This document shows, one piece after another, positions 1 to 9,048 of a DNA stretch of 64,000 nucleotides; position 1 is the first letter of the stretch, and the number at the start of each line of letters is the position of its first letter. The stretch is from JAPOUP01 sp026708635 (lineage in GTDB: Bacteria; Pseudomonadota; Alphaproteobacteria; Rhodobacterales; Rhodobacteraceae), in the NCBI GenBank assembly GCA_965200115.1, contig OZ241336.1, positions 186,001 through 250,000 of the forward strand, in the 5' to 3' direction. The notes beneath the pieces were generated by a model, which was not told the origin of the DNA, did no database searches, and saw only the letters and a program-made list of their open reading frames with translations. A program made the translations under genes and the position numbers.

Positions 1-815
1 AAGGTATCGTGCTGGCCACAGGTATCCTGAACCAGCCGCATCATCGGGCGGAGTTCCCGATCGAAAAACCTGTCCAGCAGTCCCGGCCCGGGATACGCGA
101 AACCTACCATCGTGCGGGTCGCGGTGCCGTCAATTCCCATCTCGACACCGTCGTCCAGCGCGGAGCCCCTCAGTGCCATGAAGTCCGAACACTGCTGACC
201 CTCGACGTCTATGATCTGGACGAATTCCCCGGCGCGTAACTCGTACGCGCGGGCGGTACATCGGCTCACGGTGAACTCATCGCGAATGTCGCCCAGCGGT
301 GGCGGCAAAGGAATACCGGAACCCGAGGACGCCTTCTTGTGCGACACTTCAACCAGACCTATGGAGGCTTCCGAGACGAGCCGCTCTGCATCGACACACC
401 GCAGGATCCAAACCGTACAGCCCGCGCGTGCCTTTAGCGAAACGGGACTTTTGAGCTCGACCGACACGGACAGGAGGGAATCCGGCACGTCACCGCCCTG
501 CCGCTCGAGCCAGCCGAACAGCGCTGCGCTGTTGAAACGGCCGGACGCAACCTTTGAATCCGTTTCAAGACCGAGAAACTGCGGAGAGGGTCGGCCCCTC
601 ATATCAAACACCAGCAGATCAAGGAACTGCCTGTCATCAGGCGGGCACACCGAAACGACATCGTTCGCTTCGAGTTCGAGACACATCGCGTCCCGGGGCG
701 CGAGTGTCCTGCGACTTACCTCGGATCTTACGGGAAACCCGGGGAATGCACGAAACCGGCCCCCAAAACCAATATTGCTGAATTCGCGATGAAGAGCGAC
801 TCCGGCCAACGGCAT
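1..815 (-). CDS. DUF1989-type protein, partial (runs off left edge)
   Basis: The minus strand is open from the insertion-sequence junction near 1020 down to base 1, and the C-terminus lies outside the window. The protein shows two successive segments resembling DUF1989 (urea carboxylase-associated family) folds. The first contains LEANDVVSVCPPDDRQF and the second GEFVQIIDVEGQQCSDFMAL, a characteristic DUF1989 signature. In related proteins such domains are often followed by an aminomethyltransferase (GcvT-like) module, which would lie beyond the edge; that is inference. I place the start at the in-frame ATG at 815 because the residues between it and the insertion sequence do not look protein-like. 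The frame stays open to the element, so an N-terminus removed by the insertion is possible. The neighbour across the element is an MttB-family methyltransferase on the same strand, which fits C1 or methylated-amine metabolism. Confidence 0.6.
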   Translation of the reverse strand, partial: MPLAGVALHREFSNIGFGGRFRAFPGFPVRSEVSRRTLAPRDAMCLELEANDVVSVCPPDDRQFLDLLVFDMRGRPSPQFLGLETDSKVASGRFNSAALFGWLERQGGDVPDSLLSVSVELKSPVSLKARAGCTVWILRCVDAERLVSEASIGLVEVSHKKASSGSGIPLPPPLGDIRDEFTVSRCTARAYELRAGEFVQIIDVEGQQCSDFMALRGSALDDGVEMGIDGTATRTMVGFAYPGPGLLDRFFDRELRPMMRLVQDTCGQHDT

Positions 816-1020
816 CTCCGGCCCATAGGGCGAACAGGACCATTCCAGCGCATCGCGACCGTCATTGTCAAGAGTTTTCGAAGACGAACCAGCCGTCCCC
901 GCATTGCGCACGCGAACTCTTCTGAAGCGGGGTTCGGTCGTTCGTATTTCCGCTGGATCTTCAAAGATAGGCGATGCAGTTGCGTATATCCCATGAGGGC
1001 CGGCTCCCAATCGATCAATT

Positions 1021-2417
1021 GAGCCTCTTGCACAATTATCGCGGTTCCGGCGGCCGTGGCCAGCCGTCGGCGTCCGCCGGGGCGCCTGAGCCGGGCGCGG
1101 CGGGCGTCCGGGGCGTCCGGCGCTGCCGCTGGCGGGGTGTTCAGACGTTGAGCCGCATCAGCCGGTGGACAGTAAGGGCGAGCACGCCGAAGAACGGGTG
1201 GCAGGCGACCTTGGCGTGCCCGCGCACGCGGACGTGCCGTCCCCCGTACGAGTCCCTGAGGGCGGAGTTCACCCTCTCGACGCCGGGCGCCGCCGGTGGC
1301 GCGCGCGGTTGTGGCGGACGTGGCCCGCCCTGCGCCGGGCCAAGGCCTCCCCCGCGAGGCGCGCCTTCAGCGCCGCGTCCCGGCGGGGGTTGGCGTCGAT
1401 GACCGCCACCCGCCCCGCCATGCGGGCGTGGGCGCCGATCTCCCGCGAGTCACAGACCGCGTCCATGAGCCCGTAGCGGTGGGCGACCCGCTCCGCGGTC
1501 ATCCTCGCCAGCGGGATCGCGGCCTGGCTGCCGTGCGGCGACGCGGAGGTCAGGACGCAGCTCACGGGGACGTCGCCGTCGGCGGCGTCGATATGGAGCC
1601 TGTAGCCGCGCCAGCTCTCTCTGTATCCCTTCGCGTTCCGCTTGGCGCCGACGTCGCGGGCTTTCGGCAGCTCCGCCACCATCCGTTCCGTGGACATGCC
1701 GTCCCCGAGCTGCCGCCCGGACGGGTCGGCTCCCTGACCGGGCGCTCACCTTTCCTCGGGCGACCGCGCCTCCGCCTCGGTTTCCGCTCCGGCCTCGGCT
1801 TGGGCGCCGGCCGCTCCCGTCCGGCGATCGCCGTGGAGTCCCTCGATACGTGCCCGACGACCGAGCCGTCATAGGCGGCCCTGACCAGGGCCCCGTGCAC
1901 GCGCCCGTGCGGCCGGGTCTCCGCGAACCACGCGAAGGCGCGGGAGAACGTCGACGCGCTGGGAACCTCCGACACGCGGCGACCGGCCGCACAGCCCGCG
2001 GCGTCGGGTCGTACCCGAGCCGGTCGATCAGGGCCCGCGTGGTCGGGAGGTCCCACACCGCCCTGGCCGGGAGGGCCCGCGCCAGCGCGTTCCGGTCGGC
2101 GGGCGGGTGCCCGACGCCGCGGTGGTCGTAGAGAACGTGCCCCTCCACGGGCGCGAGGTCCGGCACGGCCACGAACCTGCGGTGTATTTCGCCGAGGGGG
2201 CCGACCTCCTCGGCTAGGAACGGGAAAAGTTCCCCCTGGAACCGGTGCCAGGCGTCTGATACGAACTTTCCCACGGGCATGGGGCCGTCTCCCTGCATGT
2301 TGTGTGTTTGGTAGCTTCAGCATACCGGAGGGACGGCTCCATATCCAGGCCAGCCGTCGAAAAAAAGCCCGTTTCCCGGGAAAAAACCGCCCGGCCGCGG
2401 AGTTCTGCAAGAGGCTC
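1021..2417 (-). mobile_element. Insertion sequence, about 1.4 kb, degenerate
   Basis: The ends are perfect inverted copies of GAGCCTCTTGCA (1021-1032 and 2406-2417). Each end is bordered outwardly by AATT (1017-1020 and 2418-2421), which reads as a 4-bp palindromic target duplication; counting it, the repeat extends to 17 bp including CAATTG. The interior is clearly more G+C-rich than the flanks and carries one minus-strand DDE transposase broken by frame changes. Size, terminal repeats and gene layout match an IS5/IS1182-like element; family assignment is tentative. It lies between the DUF1989-type gene and the mttB-like gene. Confidence 0.8.
1141..2298 (-). pseudogene. DDE transposase of the insertion sequence, frameshifted
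   Basis: The transposase can be followed only by switching frames. The N-terminal part (from 2298) runs to about 1985. A second frame carries VSEVPSASTFSRAFAWFAE and VVGHVSRDSTAI, with the first catalytic Asp in DST and a basic RRRRGRPRKGE stretch. A third frame, from about 1700, holds ELPKARDVGAKRN and VSCVLTSASPHGSQAAIPLA. The last piece returns to the first frame with ERVNSALRDSYGGRHVRV, including the catalytic Glu in VERVN, and ends at 1141. At least three frame changes are needed in about 386 codons, so no intact enzyme is made. These motifs are typical of a widespread IS4/IS5-superfamily transposase group. Confidence 0.85.
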
Positions 2418-2487
2418 AATTGTCAAAGTGCTTTTTTGAATATTGGCCCGGCTTCGTCCGTGGGGACCGGACTGGAGGGGAAACCCG

Positions 2488-3966
2488 TCAAAAATGGATC
2501 CTGAACTCCCCGCGAACCCTGCGGTCCAGCTCGGACGGAACCTGCATCCCCGCGCTTGACAGAATGTCCGTCACCCTCGCGCGGGCCTCCGATAGAATCT
2601 CCGGTCTCTCCGCCTCGTCCCACTCCTTAGGACTCATGCGATTACCCAGTATGGGATATATGTATTCCGTCTGCATCACACGCAGCGTCTGGTCACTGCC
2701 GAGATAGTGGCCCGGCCCATCGATACATACCTCGCGCATGGTCTCGATTGAGACCGTATCCTCGTCAACCTCTATTCCCCGGACGCAGCGCAGCGCCTGT
2801 CCTATGACGTCGTCGCCAAGCACCAGGCTCTCGAAGCAGAAACCGAGGAGCGAAGCCTGCATGCCGACGGACTCGTAGACCATATTCAGTCCCGCGAGCC
2901 CCGCGAGCGCGTTGCTGATTCCCTGCTCCCATCCCGTCTGTATGTCCGGGAGCTTCGAGTCCGCCATGCCGGCGGCCGCGCCGCCGGGCAATCCGTAGAA
3001 TCGATGCATCTGGGCGCAGCCGGCGGTAAGCAACGCCTGTTCCGCCGAGCCGCCGGACATCGCGCCGGTGCGAAGGTCCGACACGAAAGGCCATGTTCCG
3101 AAAACCGCTGGATGCCCCTCGACGACAGAGTTCACATAGACCAAGCCGGCGAGGCACTCGGCGACGGCCTGGACAATGGCCATAGCCAATGGAGCGGGGG
3201 CGGTCGCTCCCGCCTGTCCCGCCGAAAGGAGCAGCACCGGCATCCCCGCGCGAATGCAGTTTTCCATCGCCACGCAACTTTCCGTAGCGAACTTCATGGG
3301 CGGAACGACGAAGCAGTTCGTGTTCGATATGAAAGGCCGGGCGCGCCATTCCGACTCGCCGCCGGCGAGCATGTGGATCAGTCTCAAGGATGGCTCGACG
3401 CTCTCGGGCCCTGAAAACGATGTGCCGATGTGCTTTCTCGTACCGGCAACGCAGGCATAGATCGTGTTTAGGTCGAGTTCCAGAATATCCTCGATGCCGC
3501 GGCAGACCATCGGGCGCTGAAAGAAATGAATGTTTTCCAGATGCTCCGCGAGACGCGCCGCGTCATAAAGATCCTTCGCTGAAGGATCCCTGTACTTCTT
3601 GGTGAAGGGATCCACGACATGGACCGCCGCCCCGGCGGTACCGTAATGGACGCGGTTTTCCTCAAGATGCAGATCGTATTTCGGGGCCCTGCCATGCAGC
3701 GTGATATTACGCGCCGCCTTTGCCAGCATGTCTTCCACGAGCGCCCGCGAAAACCTGAGTCGTCGGTCATCACCAAGCCGCGCGCCGGCCGAGGTCATGA
3801 GTTCGACGCCGGACGGCGGGGCATCGGCAAGGCCAATCTCTTCCAGGGCCTCAAGGGCCGCTTCGTGAATTCGTCTCACGCCACTTTCGGAAAGCGGCGC
3901 ATAACGTCCTCCCCTCATTCCAGGCCGTATCGGCCGTAGGTCCTCCGCCAGCGGCGCCGCACGCAT
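2488..3966 (-). CDS. MttB-family corrinoid-dependent methyltransferase
   Basis: A protein of about 492 residues homologous to trimethylamine methyltransferase MttB (COG5598) over nearly its whole length. The N-terminal segment LSESGVRRIHEAALEALEEI is typical, followed by the TIM-barrel body with GPESVEPSL, PFISNTNCFVVPP and VYVNSVVEGHPAVFGTWPF. No in-frame UAG interrupts the barrel, so it belongs to the non-pyrrolysine branch, whose characterised members demethylate quaternary amines such as glycine betaine or proline betaine onto a corrinoid protein. The actual substrate cannot be read from sequence. I chose the ATG at 3966; a GTG at 4065 in the same frame would add 33 unconserved residues. 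No corrinoid protein is visible nearby, and the insertion sequence separates it from the DUF1989-type gene. Confidence 0.88.
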   Translation of the reverse strand: MRAAPLAEDLRPIRPGMRGGRYAPLSESGVRRIHEAALEALEEIGLADAPPSGVELMTSAGARLGDDRRLRFSRALVEDMLAKAARNITLHGRAPKYDLHLEENRVHYGTAGAAVHVVDPFTKKYRDPSAKDLYDAARLAEHLENIHFFQRPMVCRGIEDILELDLNTIYACVAGTRKHIGTSFSGPESVEPSLRLIHMLAGGESEWRARPFISNTNCFVVPPMKFATESCVAMENCIRAGMPVLLLSAGQAGATAPAPLAMAIVQAVAECLAGLVYVNSVVEGHPAVFGTWPFVSDLRTGAMSGGSAEQALLTAGCAQMHRFYGLPGGAAAGMADSKLPDIQTGWEQGISNALAGLAGLNMVYESVGMQASLLGFCFESLVLGDDVIGQALRCVRGIEVDEDTVSIETMREVCIDGPGHYLGSDQTLRVMQTEYIYPILGNRMSPKEWDEAERPEILSEARARVTDILSSAGMQVPSELDRRVRGEFRIHF

Positions 3967-4437
3967 GGCAACGCGCGCGGCGCGGCCTCCCGAGCGGCGG
4001 CTCAAGGTTCCATCCCATTCGTCCGCGGCCGGACCCGCCCCGCTCTCCCCATCGCAAGCCCTCACCCAATTGCTACCGCGTCATTGGCGCAAAGCCAGCA
4101 TCCGCCTTAACCTGATCCACGGGGACAACCTATCCGTTTGGCGACGCTGTCGCAAGGAATCGCGCGGCTGGCGATCGGCTCAACCGATACGGCGCGCAAG
4201 CCGGCATGACGTTTGCGGAACGGTGTCGATATACGTTTGATGGCCATATCTCGGAGACGTAGGGAATCGTTCGACGGGGGAGAGCGGCTTCCGGGCATCT
4301 GGGGAACCGGGAGCGGTTTAAACACGCCACGACGGGCTCCCGAAGAAAAATAGGTGCCGTGCAAAAATGTTCGTCCGGCGGAACCGAAGGCCGCGGCGAA
4401 CCGCGACCTCGCAGGAGAATCCGCGCCCGCGTGGGGA
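3967..4437. other. Spacer without a supported gene
   Basis: About 470 bases between the starts or ends of two minus-strand genes. The open frames here are short and have no recognisable motif. It probably holds the promoter of the mttB-like gene and the 3' end of the nucleotidase transcript, but I see no clear -35/-10 pair or terminator hairpin. Confidence 0.4.
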
Positions 4438-6006
4438 TTATTCCACCGTCGCTATCCTGCCATGGAGCTTTGCGGTGACCTCGTCCTTTCCGGCGATGTA
4501 TTCCGCCAGAACGTCCGCCAAGTCCGGGCCGTAGTCATAGGCATCGTTCGCCTTGATGGCGAACACGGTATAACCGTCACCTCCGCCGCGTACGAAATTG
4601 TTCGTCACCACACCGTAGATGGCGTCAGGGTCGATCGGCCCGCCCGCGACCAGAACCTCCTTGATCCTACCCTCCCCTGGCGAAACGGAGGGATCCCACA
4701 CAAAGCTGAGGCCGGCCACCTGCGGAAAGCGGCCGTTGACCTCTTCCACCTGGCTAACCCCGTTCTCAAGCGCGTCGATGACGCCCTGACCGTTGATCCG
4801 GAACGTGGATAACGTGTTCTGGAACGGCAGCACGGTCAATACGTCACCCATTGTAACATCCCCCGCCTCGAAGGAGGCCCGAATGCCGCCCGAATTGGCG
4901 AAAGCGATCTGGATACCCTGATCCTTCACGCGCTCAAGCATCGCATCCGTCAGGAGATTGCCCATCGGGCATTCCATGACCCGGCAGACGGCCCGGTCAC
5001 CGTTGATCAGGGCCCCGGCACGCGCCACAACCCTGCTTCGAACCTCATCGAGAGGTACCGCCAGTTCACCGATACGCGCTTTCGTTCCGGGATCCTCCGC
5101 GACATCGGCGTCCATGGCGATCGGCTCGCCTACGGCTTCCGTGATCACTCCCCGATCGTCGAACGACACGTTGAGTTCGCCCAGGAATTTGCCGTACGCA
5201 TAGGCGTGAACGATGGCGGTCGTACCCACCATGGTCGGATATGGTCCCCTCGCGCTATCGGAGGTGTTTGACAGGTAGGTGTTGTCATGCCCGCCGACAA
5301 TTATGTCGACCCCATCGGTGTTCGCGGCGACATGCCGGTCGACTGGATAGCCTGAATGGCTCAGAACGATGATCTTGTCGATTCCATCCGCTTCAAGGAT
5401 ATCCACCTGCTCCTGAACGGCCGCGACAGGATCGGTGAACGTGACGTTACCGCCGGGACTCGATGTGTCATGCGTATCGATCGGGGTCAGACCGATCAAC
5501 CCAAGACGTTCACCGCCGCGCTCGATGACCGCTGATTTCCGGATCACGTCGGCAAGAAACGGTTCGGCCGAGTAGTCCGCGTTCGCCATCAGGACCGGGA
5601 AGTTCACCGAATTGACAAATTCCCTGAGAGCCTCGGGACCGTCATCGAATTCATGGTTTCCAACGGTCATCGCGTCATAGCCCATCCGGTTCATCATCTC
5701 CGCGGCCGCCTTCCCCTTGTAGTGGGTATAGAACAGCGAACCCTGGAACTGATCTCCTCCATCCACGAGAATATGGTTGCCGGCCCGCCGCCTGGCCTCC
5801 TCCACGGCGGTCACCAAACGCGCGTAGCCGCCGAAGCACTTGCCCTCGGAATTGTCCTCCGCGGAACAGCCGCTGTCATACTTGCTTATTGGCTCGAACC
5901 GCGCATGAAAATCATTCGTGTGCAGAACCGTCAGTCTGTATTCAGCCGTCGCCGGAGCCGCGCTCATTGCGAGAGCGGCTACCGAAATCATCAGTCTCAC
6001 GTACAT
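4438..6006 (-). CDS. Secreted 5'-nucleotidase / metallophosphatase (UshA-like)
   Basis: A 522-residue protein with a Sec signal peptide (MYVRLMISVAALAMSAAPATA). It has the full metallophosphoesterase motif series: VLHTNDFHARF (DxH), DGGDQFQGS (GD), VGNHEFDDG (GNHE), VLSHSGY and IIVGGHDN. The C-terminal half carries the 5'-nucleotidase substrate domain (MGNLLTDAML, ANSGGIRASFEAGDVTMGDV, NNFVRGGGDGYTVF). It would hydrolyse nucleotides or nucleotide sugars in the periplasm to release phosphate and nucleosides. The start at 6006 is chosen because the signal peptide begins there, with AAGGTGA just upstream; the same frame opens 32 codons earlier without such support. It is divergent from the DUF952 gene. 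Confidence 0.93.
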   Translation of the reverse strand: MYVRLMISVAALAMSAAPATAEYRLTVLHTNDFHARFEPISKYDSGCSAEDNSEGKCFGGYARLVTAVEEARRRAGNHILVDGGDQFQGSLFYTHYKGKAAAEMMNRMGYDAMTVGNHEFDDGPEALREFVNSVNFPVLMANADYSAEPFLADVIRKSAVIERGGERLGLIGLTPIDTHDTSSPGGNVTFTDPVAAVQEQVDILEADGIDKIIVLSHSGYPVDRHVAANTDGVDIIVGGHDNTYLSNTSDSARGPYPTMVGTTAIVHAYAYGKFLGELNVSFDDRGVITEAVGEPIAMDADVAEDPGTKARIGELAVPLDEVRSRVVARAGALINGDRAVCRVMECPMGNLLTDAMLERVKDQGIQIAFANSGGIRASFEAGDVTMGDVLTVLPFQNTLSTFRINGQGVIDALENGVSQVEEVNGRFPQVAGLSFVWDPSVSPGEGRIKEVLVAGGPIDPDAIYGVVTNNFVRGGGDGYTVFAIKANDAYDYGPDLADVLAEYIAGKDEVTAKLHGRIATVE

Positions 6007-6146
6007 GCCGATCACCTTTTGATCCGTAAACGTCGCCCAAGGAATGCCCGTAAATCCTCCGGAAGCCAAGGAGGCTCCGGAATCCGAATGCCGAACAAAC
6101 ATGACGGACGGTTGACGATTGGAGTTCGCGTGGGCATCAGGCTCGC

Positions 6147-6908
6147 ATGCTCATATACAAAATTCTCCGCGGTCCCGAATGGGCGGCGCTCCAGAGCGCC
6201 AGAGACACGGCCGGATCGCCGGATGATCTCGCGGACGGGTTCATTCACCTCTCCACCGCCGATCAGGCGCCGGAGACCGCCGCCAGGCATTTCGCCGGCG
6301 AAACCGAACTGTGGCTTCTGGCCATCGAGAGCGATTCCGTGGACACGGCGCTGAAATGGGAGCCTTCCCGCGGCGGCGGTCTCTTTCCGCATCTTTACGC
6401 GACGCTGCGACTGTCCGACATCGTCTGGGCCAGACCTTTGCCGGACGCCCCGGCGGGCCATCTCTTTCCGGAGGAGATATCCGGCCATATCGATCCCACC
6501 CGCACGCAATTCGACACGTTCAAAGCACTGCCCCGTGACCGTCCTATCGAGATGCTCAACCTCGTGCGCCTACGGACCCGGGCGCATTATCCGGAAAGCC
6601 ATAAACTGGCGGGCGAGACCGTCTCGGGTGACATGGCTTATGCCAGCTACGGGCGCGAGTCCGCGCCTATTCTCGAACGCCTCGGCGGGGTTATCGTCTG
6701 GCGCGGATCATTCCGGTCGGTTCTGATCGGACCCGAGGGCGAGCGCTGGGACAGGATGTTCATCGCCCGGTATCCATCGGCGCATGCGTTTCTCGCGATG
6801 GTCACCGACCCGGACTACCGCCGCGCGGTCGTCCACCGACAGGCCGCGGTGCGCACCTCCCGCCTGGTCAGGTGCGCGCCGGCGGAGGTCGGGACCGGCT
6901 TCGGATGA
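6147..6908 (+). CDS. DUF952-DUF1330 fusion protein
   Basis: 253 residues in two parts. Residues 1-110 are a DUF952 domain: MLIYKILRGPEWAAL, then GFIHLSTADQ, then WEPSRGGGLFPHLYATL. Residues 120-250 resemble DUF1330, an EthD/dimeric alpha-beta barrel relative, with PIEMLNLVRLRTRA and YPSAHAFLAMVTDPDYRRAV. DUF952 proteins are uncharacterised small enzymes-like folds and DUF1330 is also of unknown function. The stop codon overlaps the pyrD start as ATGA, so the two genes are likely translationally coupled and co-transcribed. Confidence 0.85.
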   Translation: MLIYKILRGPEWAALQSARDTAGSPDDLADGFIHLSTADQAPETAARHFAGETELWLLAIESDSVDTALKWEPSRGGGLFPHLYATLRLSDIVWARPLPDAPAGHLFPEEISGHIDPTRTQFDTFKALPRDRPIEMLNLVRLRTRAHYPESHKLAGETVSGDMAYASYGRESAPILERLGGVIVWRGSFRSVLIGPEGERWDRMFIARYPSAHAFLAMVTDPDYRRAVVHRQAAVRTSRLVRCAPAEVGTGFG

Positions 6909-7963
6909 ACCTCCCGGAGCGTCTCGGCCTCCCGCTGCTGCGTCGTATCGACCCTGAAATCGCCCATGACATGGCCCTGCGGGCCTTGCGGGCGGGATTG
7001 ACGCCGACGCCTGGCCCGGTGACGTCTCCCAGACTCGCCACTTCGGTCGCGGGACTCTCGCTTCCCAATCCGATCGGGCTGGCGGCGGGTCTCGACAAGA
7101 ACGCCACCGCCGTGGCGCCACTGATGCGGATGGGTTTCGGATTCATCGAAACCGGTGCGGCCACCCCCAACCCGCAGGCAGGAAACCCGCGCCCCAGGCT
7201 ATTCCGCCTTACGGAAGACCGGGCTTTGATCAACCGAATGGGCTTCAACAACGACGGTATGGAAGTGATAACCGAACGTCTCGCCGAACGACCGAACGGA
7301 GTCCCCGTCGGGCTTAACCTCGGCGCGAACGCGAACAGTGACGACCGCGCGGCGGACTTCGTGACCGTGCTTCGCCGCTGCGGACCCCACGTCGACTTCG
7401 CCACCGTAAACGTATCCTCGCCAAACACCGACCGCCTGCGTGACCTGCAGTATCGGGAAGCGCTGTCCAGGCTGCTGGCAGGCGTAATGGAGGCGCGGGA
7501 AAGTCTGCGCCGGCCAATCCCGATCTTCCTGAAAATTTCCCCGGACCTGACCGACAAATCCATCTCCGAACTGGCCGAGGTCGCCGTTACCCGCGGAATT
7601 CATGCCATTGTCGCGACAAACACGACTGTTGGCCGTGATGGACTCACCAGCCGATACCGAACCGAGGCGGGGGGGCTCTCGGGAGCGCCCCTGTTCAGGA
7701 GGTCGACATACGTGCTGGCCCGACTCCGCCAGTTGGTCGGTGACGGCGTTCCCCTTGTCGGCGTAGGCGGAGTCGCTAGCGCCGGGGACGCTTACGCCAA
7801 GATACTTACCGGGGCTTCAGCCGTGCAGCTCTACACGGCGGTGACTTTTGAAGGCTTTTCGGTGTCCGCGCGTATCGCACGTGAACTTGATGGCCTGCTT
7901 TCCAGAGACGGCTTCGCGAATGTCGCCGACGCGGTTGGTGCGGGAGCCCGCGGCACTACGTGA
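6905..7963 (+). CDS. pyrD: Dihydroorotate dehydrogenase (quinone), class 2
   Basis: 352 residues; a membrane-associated FMN enzyme oxidising dihydroorotate to orotate with quinone as acceptor (fourth step of UMP synthesis). Visible motifs are GLAAGLDKNATAV, GFGFIETGAATPNPQ, PRLFRLTEDRALINRMGFNN, VNVSSPNT (catalytic Ser region of class 2), FLKISPDL, ATNTTVGRDGL and the phosphate-binding GVGGVASAGDA. An N-terminal helix (LPLLRRIDPEIAHDMALRAL) is the class 2 membrane-associating segment. The start at 6905 overlaps the stop of the preceding gene by four bases. Confidence 0.96.
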   Translation: MNLPERLGLPLLRRIDPEIAHDMALRALRAGLTPTPGPVTSPRLATSVAGLSLPNPIGLAAGLDKNATAVAPLMRMGFGFIETGAATPNPQAGNPRPRLFRLTEDRALINRMGFNNDGMEVITERLAERPNGVPVGLNLGANANSDDRAADFVTVLRRCGPHVDFATVNVSSPNTDRLRDLQYREALSRLLAGVMEARESLRRPIPIFLKISPDLTDKSISELAEVAVTRGIHAIVATNTTVGRDGLTSRYRTEAGGLSGAPLFRRSTYVLARLRQLVGDGVPLVGVGGVASAGDAYAKILTGASAVQLYTAVTFEGFSVSARIARELDGLLSRDGFANVADAVGAGARGTT

Positions 7964-8499
7964 GCCTGGATCCGTCACCGTTCCGTCGCGAAATAGGACT
8001 TATATACTACACCAAACCGATCGTTGCACAGAAGGGGGTATGCGTCGATGATAGCGGGCGAATTGCTGTCCATGCGGTTTCAGTTGCAACGAATGCGGGC
8101 AAAAAACTCTGGATCATTGCAACTCATCGGGATTGAAATCCCGTCAGGAGTACCGGTCGCGACACATCCAGACCTCAGGATCACCCAAGGGTCAGCCGTA
8201 TGTCGGACGTTATTGCTGGCATTGCGGTCCGGGCGATCCCGTGTGGAGACGATCCGCCTCTCGGGATTCGTGGCGTGTAAAGATGTGATCACAGAGTGAG
8301 TCCCTTCCGGCCCCTTTTTCACAAAAATGTTATTTTGTTGACATTTCTATGAGAAAGTGGGTAAGCATTAGATACGAAACCATGAGTAAGCGAGTGAGAC
8401 GAACCGGGATTAGATGACAGCGACAAGACGATAAGGACCTGACGCGTACCCGACGCTAACGCATCCGAAAGAGATAATCGACAGGAAAGGACGTTTATC
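7964..8499. other. Spacer; possible promoter for the Calx-beta gene
   Basis: A 536-base stretch. The right half is richer in A+T and includes TTGACA at 8338-8343, a good -35 match, followed about 18 bases later by TAAGCA, a poor -10. An open frame at 8048-8299 (83 codons) has no recognisable domain and I do not call it a gene. Confidence 0.35.
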
Positions 8500-9048
8500 A
8501 TGAAGAGCTTCGTATCGTTGAGAGGCCTGATCGTCGGTGCTGTGTGTGGGACTGGAGTGGCCGGTCTGCTGCTAGTGCAGCCGGCGGTGGCCGAACGGAC
8601 CCTCTACTCACCGATTGTCCCGGGCGGCCCGGCACAGCTCAGCGTCGTAGACGTCACAGTCGTAGAGGGGGAGAACGCGCTCTTCAAGATCAGCATGTCC
8701 CGCGCCTTCGACTTCCGCGTCCGGTATGCTTACCGCACGGAGGACGGCACCGCCCGGGCCGGCAGCGACTACACGGCGAAGTCGGGTCATGTGGTGTTCC
8801 GTGCCGGCGAGCGGTTTACTGAGATTCGGGTCAAGACCCTCACGGATTCAGTCAACGAAGGCACGGAGGATTTCAAATTTGTACTTTCCGAACCGGAGAC
8901 GGAATGGGGTCATGAAGGGTGGTGGACCGGCTATTGGTATATCGAAGGCTTGCCCGACACTAGGACCGTACGCGCTTGGATCCAAAACGTATCGACGAGC
9001 TCGTCGATCAACTGGCACCAGACCCTCTGCTACTGGAGCAGCTGCTGA
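8500..9048 (+). CDS. Small secreted Calx-beta domain protein
   Basis: 182 residues. Residues 1-31 are a Sec signal peptide (hydrophobic GLIVGAVCGTGVAGLLLV, cleavage around AVAE). Residues 46-135 form a single Calx-beta domain: VVEGENALFKISMSRAF, then the hallmark YRTEDGTARAGSDYTAKSG, then VNEGTEDFKFVLSEP. Calx-beta domains bind Ca2+ and usually occur as repeats in large adhesins or cation exchangers, so a single-domain secreted protein is unusual. The last 45 residues are rich in Trp, Ser and Cys (EWGHEGWWTGYWYIEG and LCYWSSC) and match no family I know; two cysteines could form a disulfide. AGGAAAGGA upstream is a good ribosome-binding site. Confidence 0.82.
   Translation: MKSFVSLRGLIVGAVCGTGVAGLLLVQPAVAERTLYSPIVPGGPAQLSVVDVTVVEGENALFKISMSRAFDFRVRYAYRTEDGTARAGSDYTAKSGHVVFRAGERFTEIRVKTLTDSVNEGTEDFKFVLSEPETEWGHEGWWTGYWYIEGLPDTRTVRAWIQNVSTSSSINWHQTLCYWSSC

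Noticed and set aside
211..792. Long plus-strand frame over the DUF1989-type gene
   Set aside because: Its peptide is low-complexity Ser/Arg/Pro; the minus strand carries recognisable DUF1989 motifs.
2488..3966. Pyrrolysine-containing MttB
   Set aside because: No in-frame TAG occurs inside the barrel; the reading frame is uninterrupted.
8048..8299. 83-codon plus-strand frame upstream of the Calx-beta gene
   Set aside because: No motif, no good ribosome-binding site spacing and no family resemblance.
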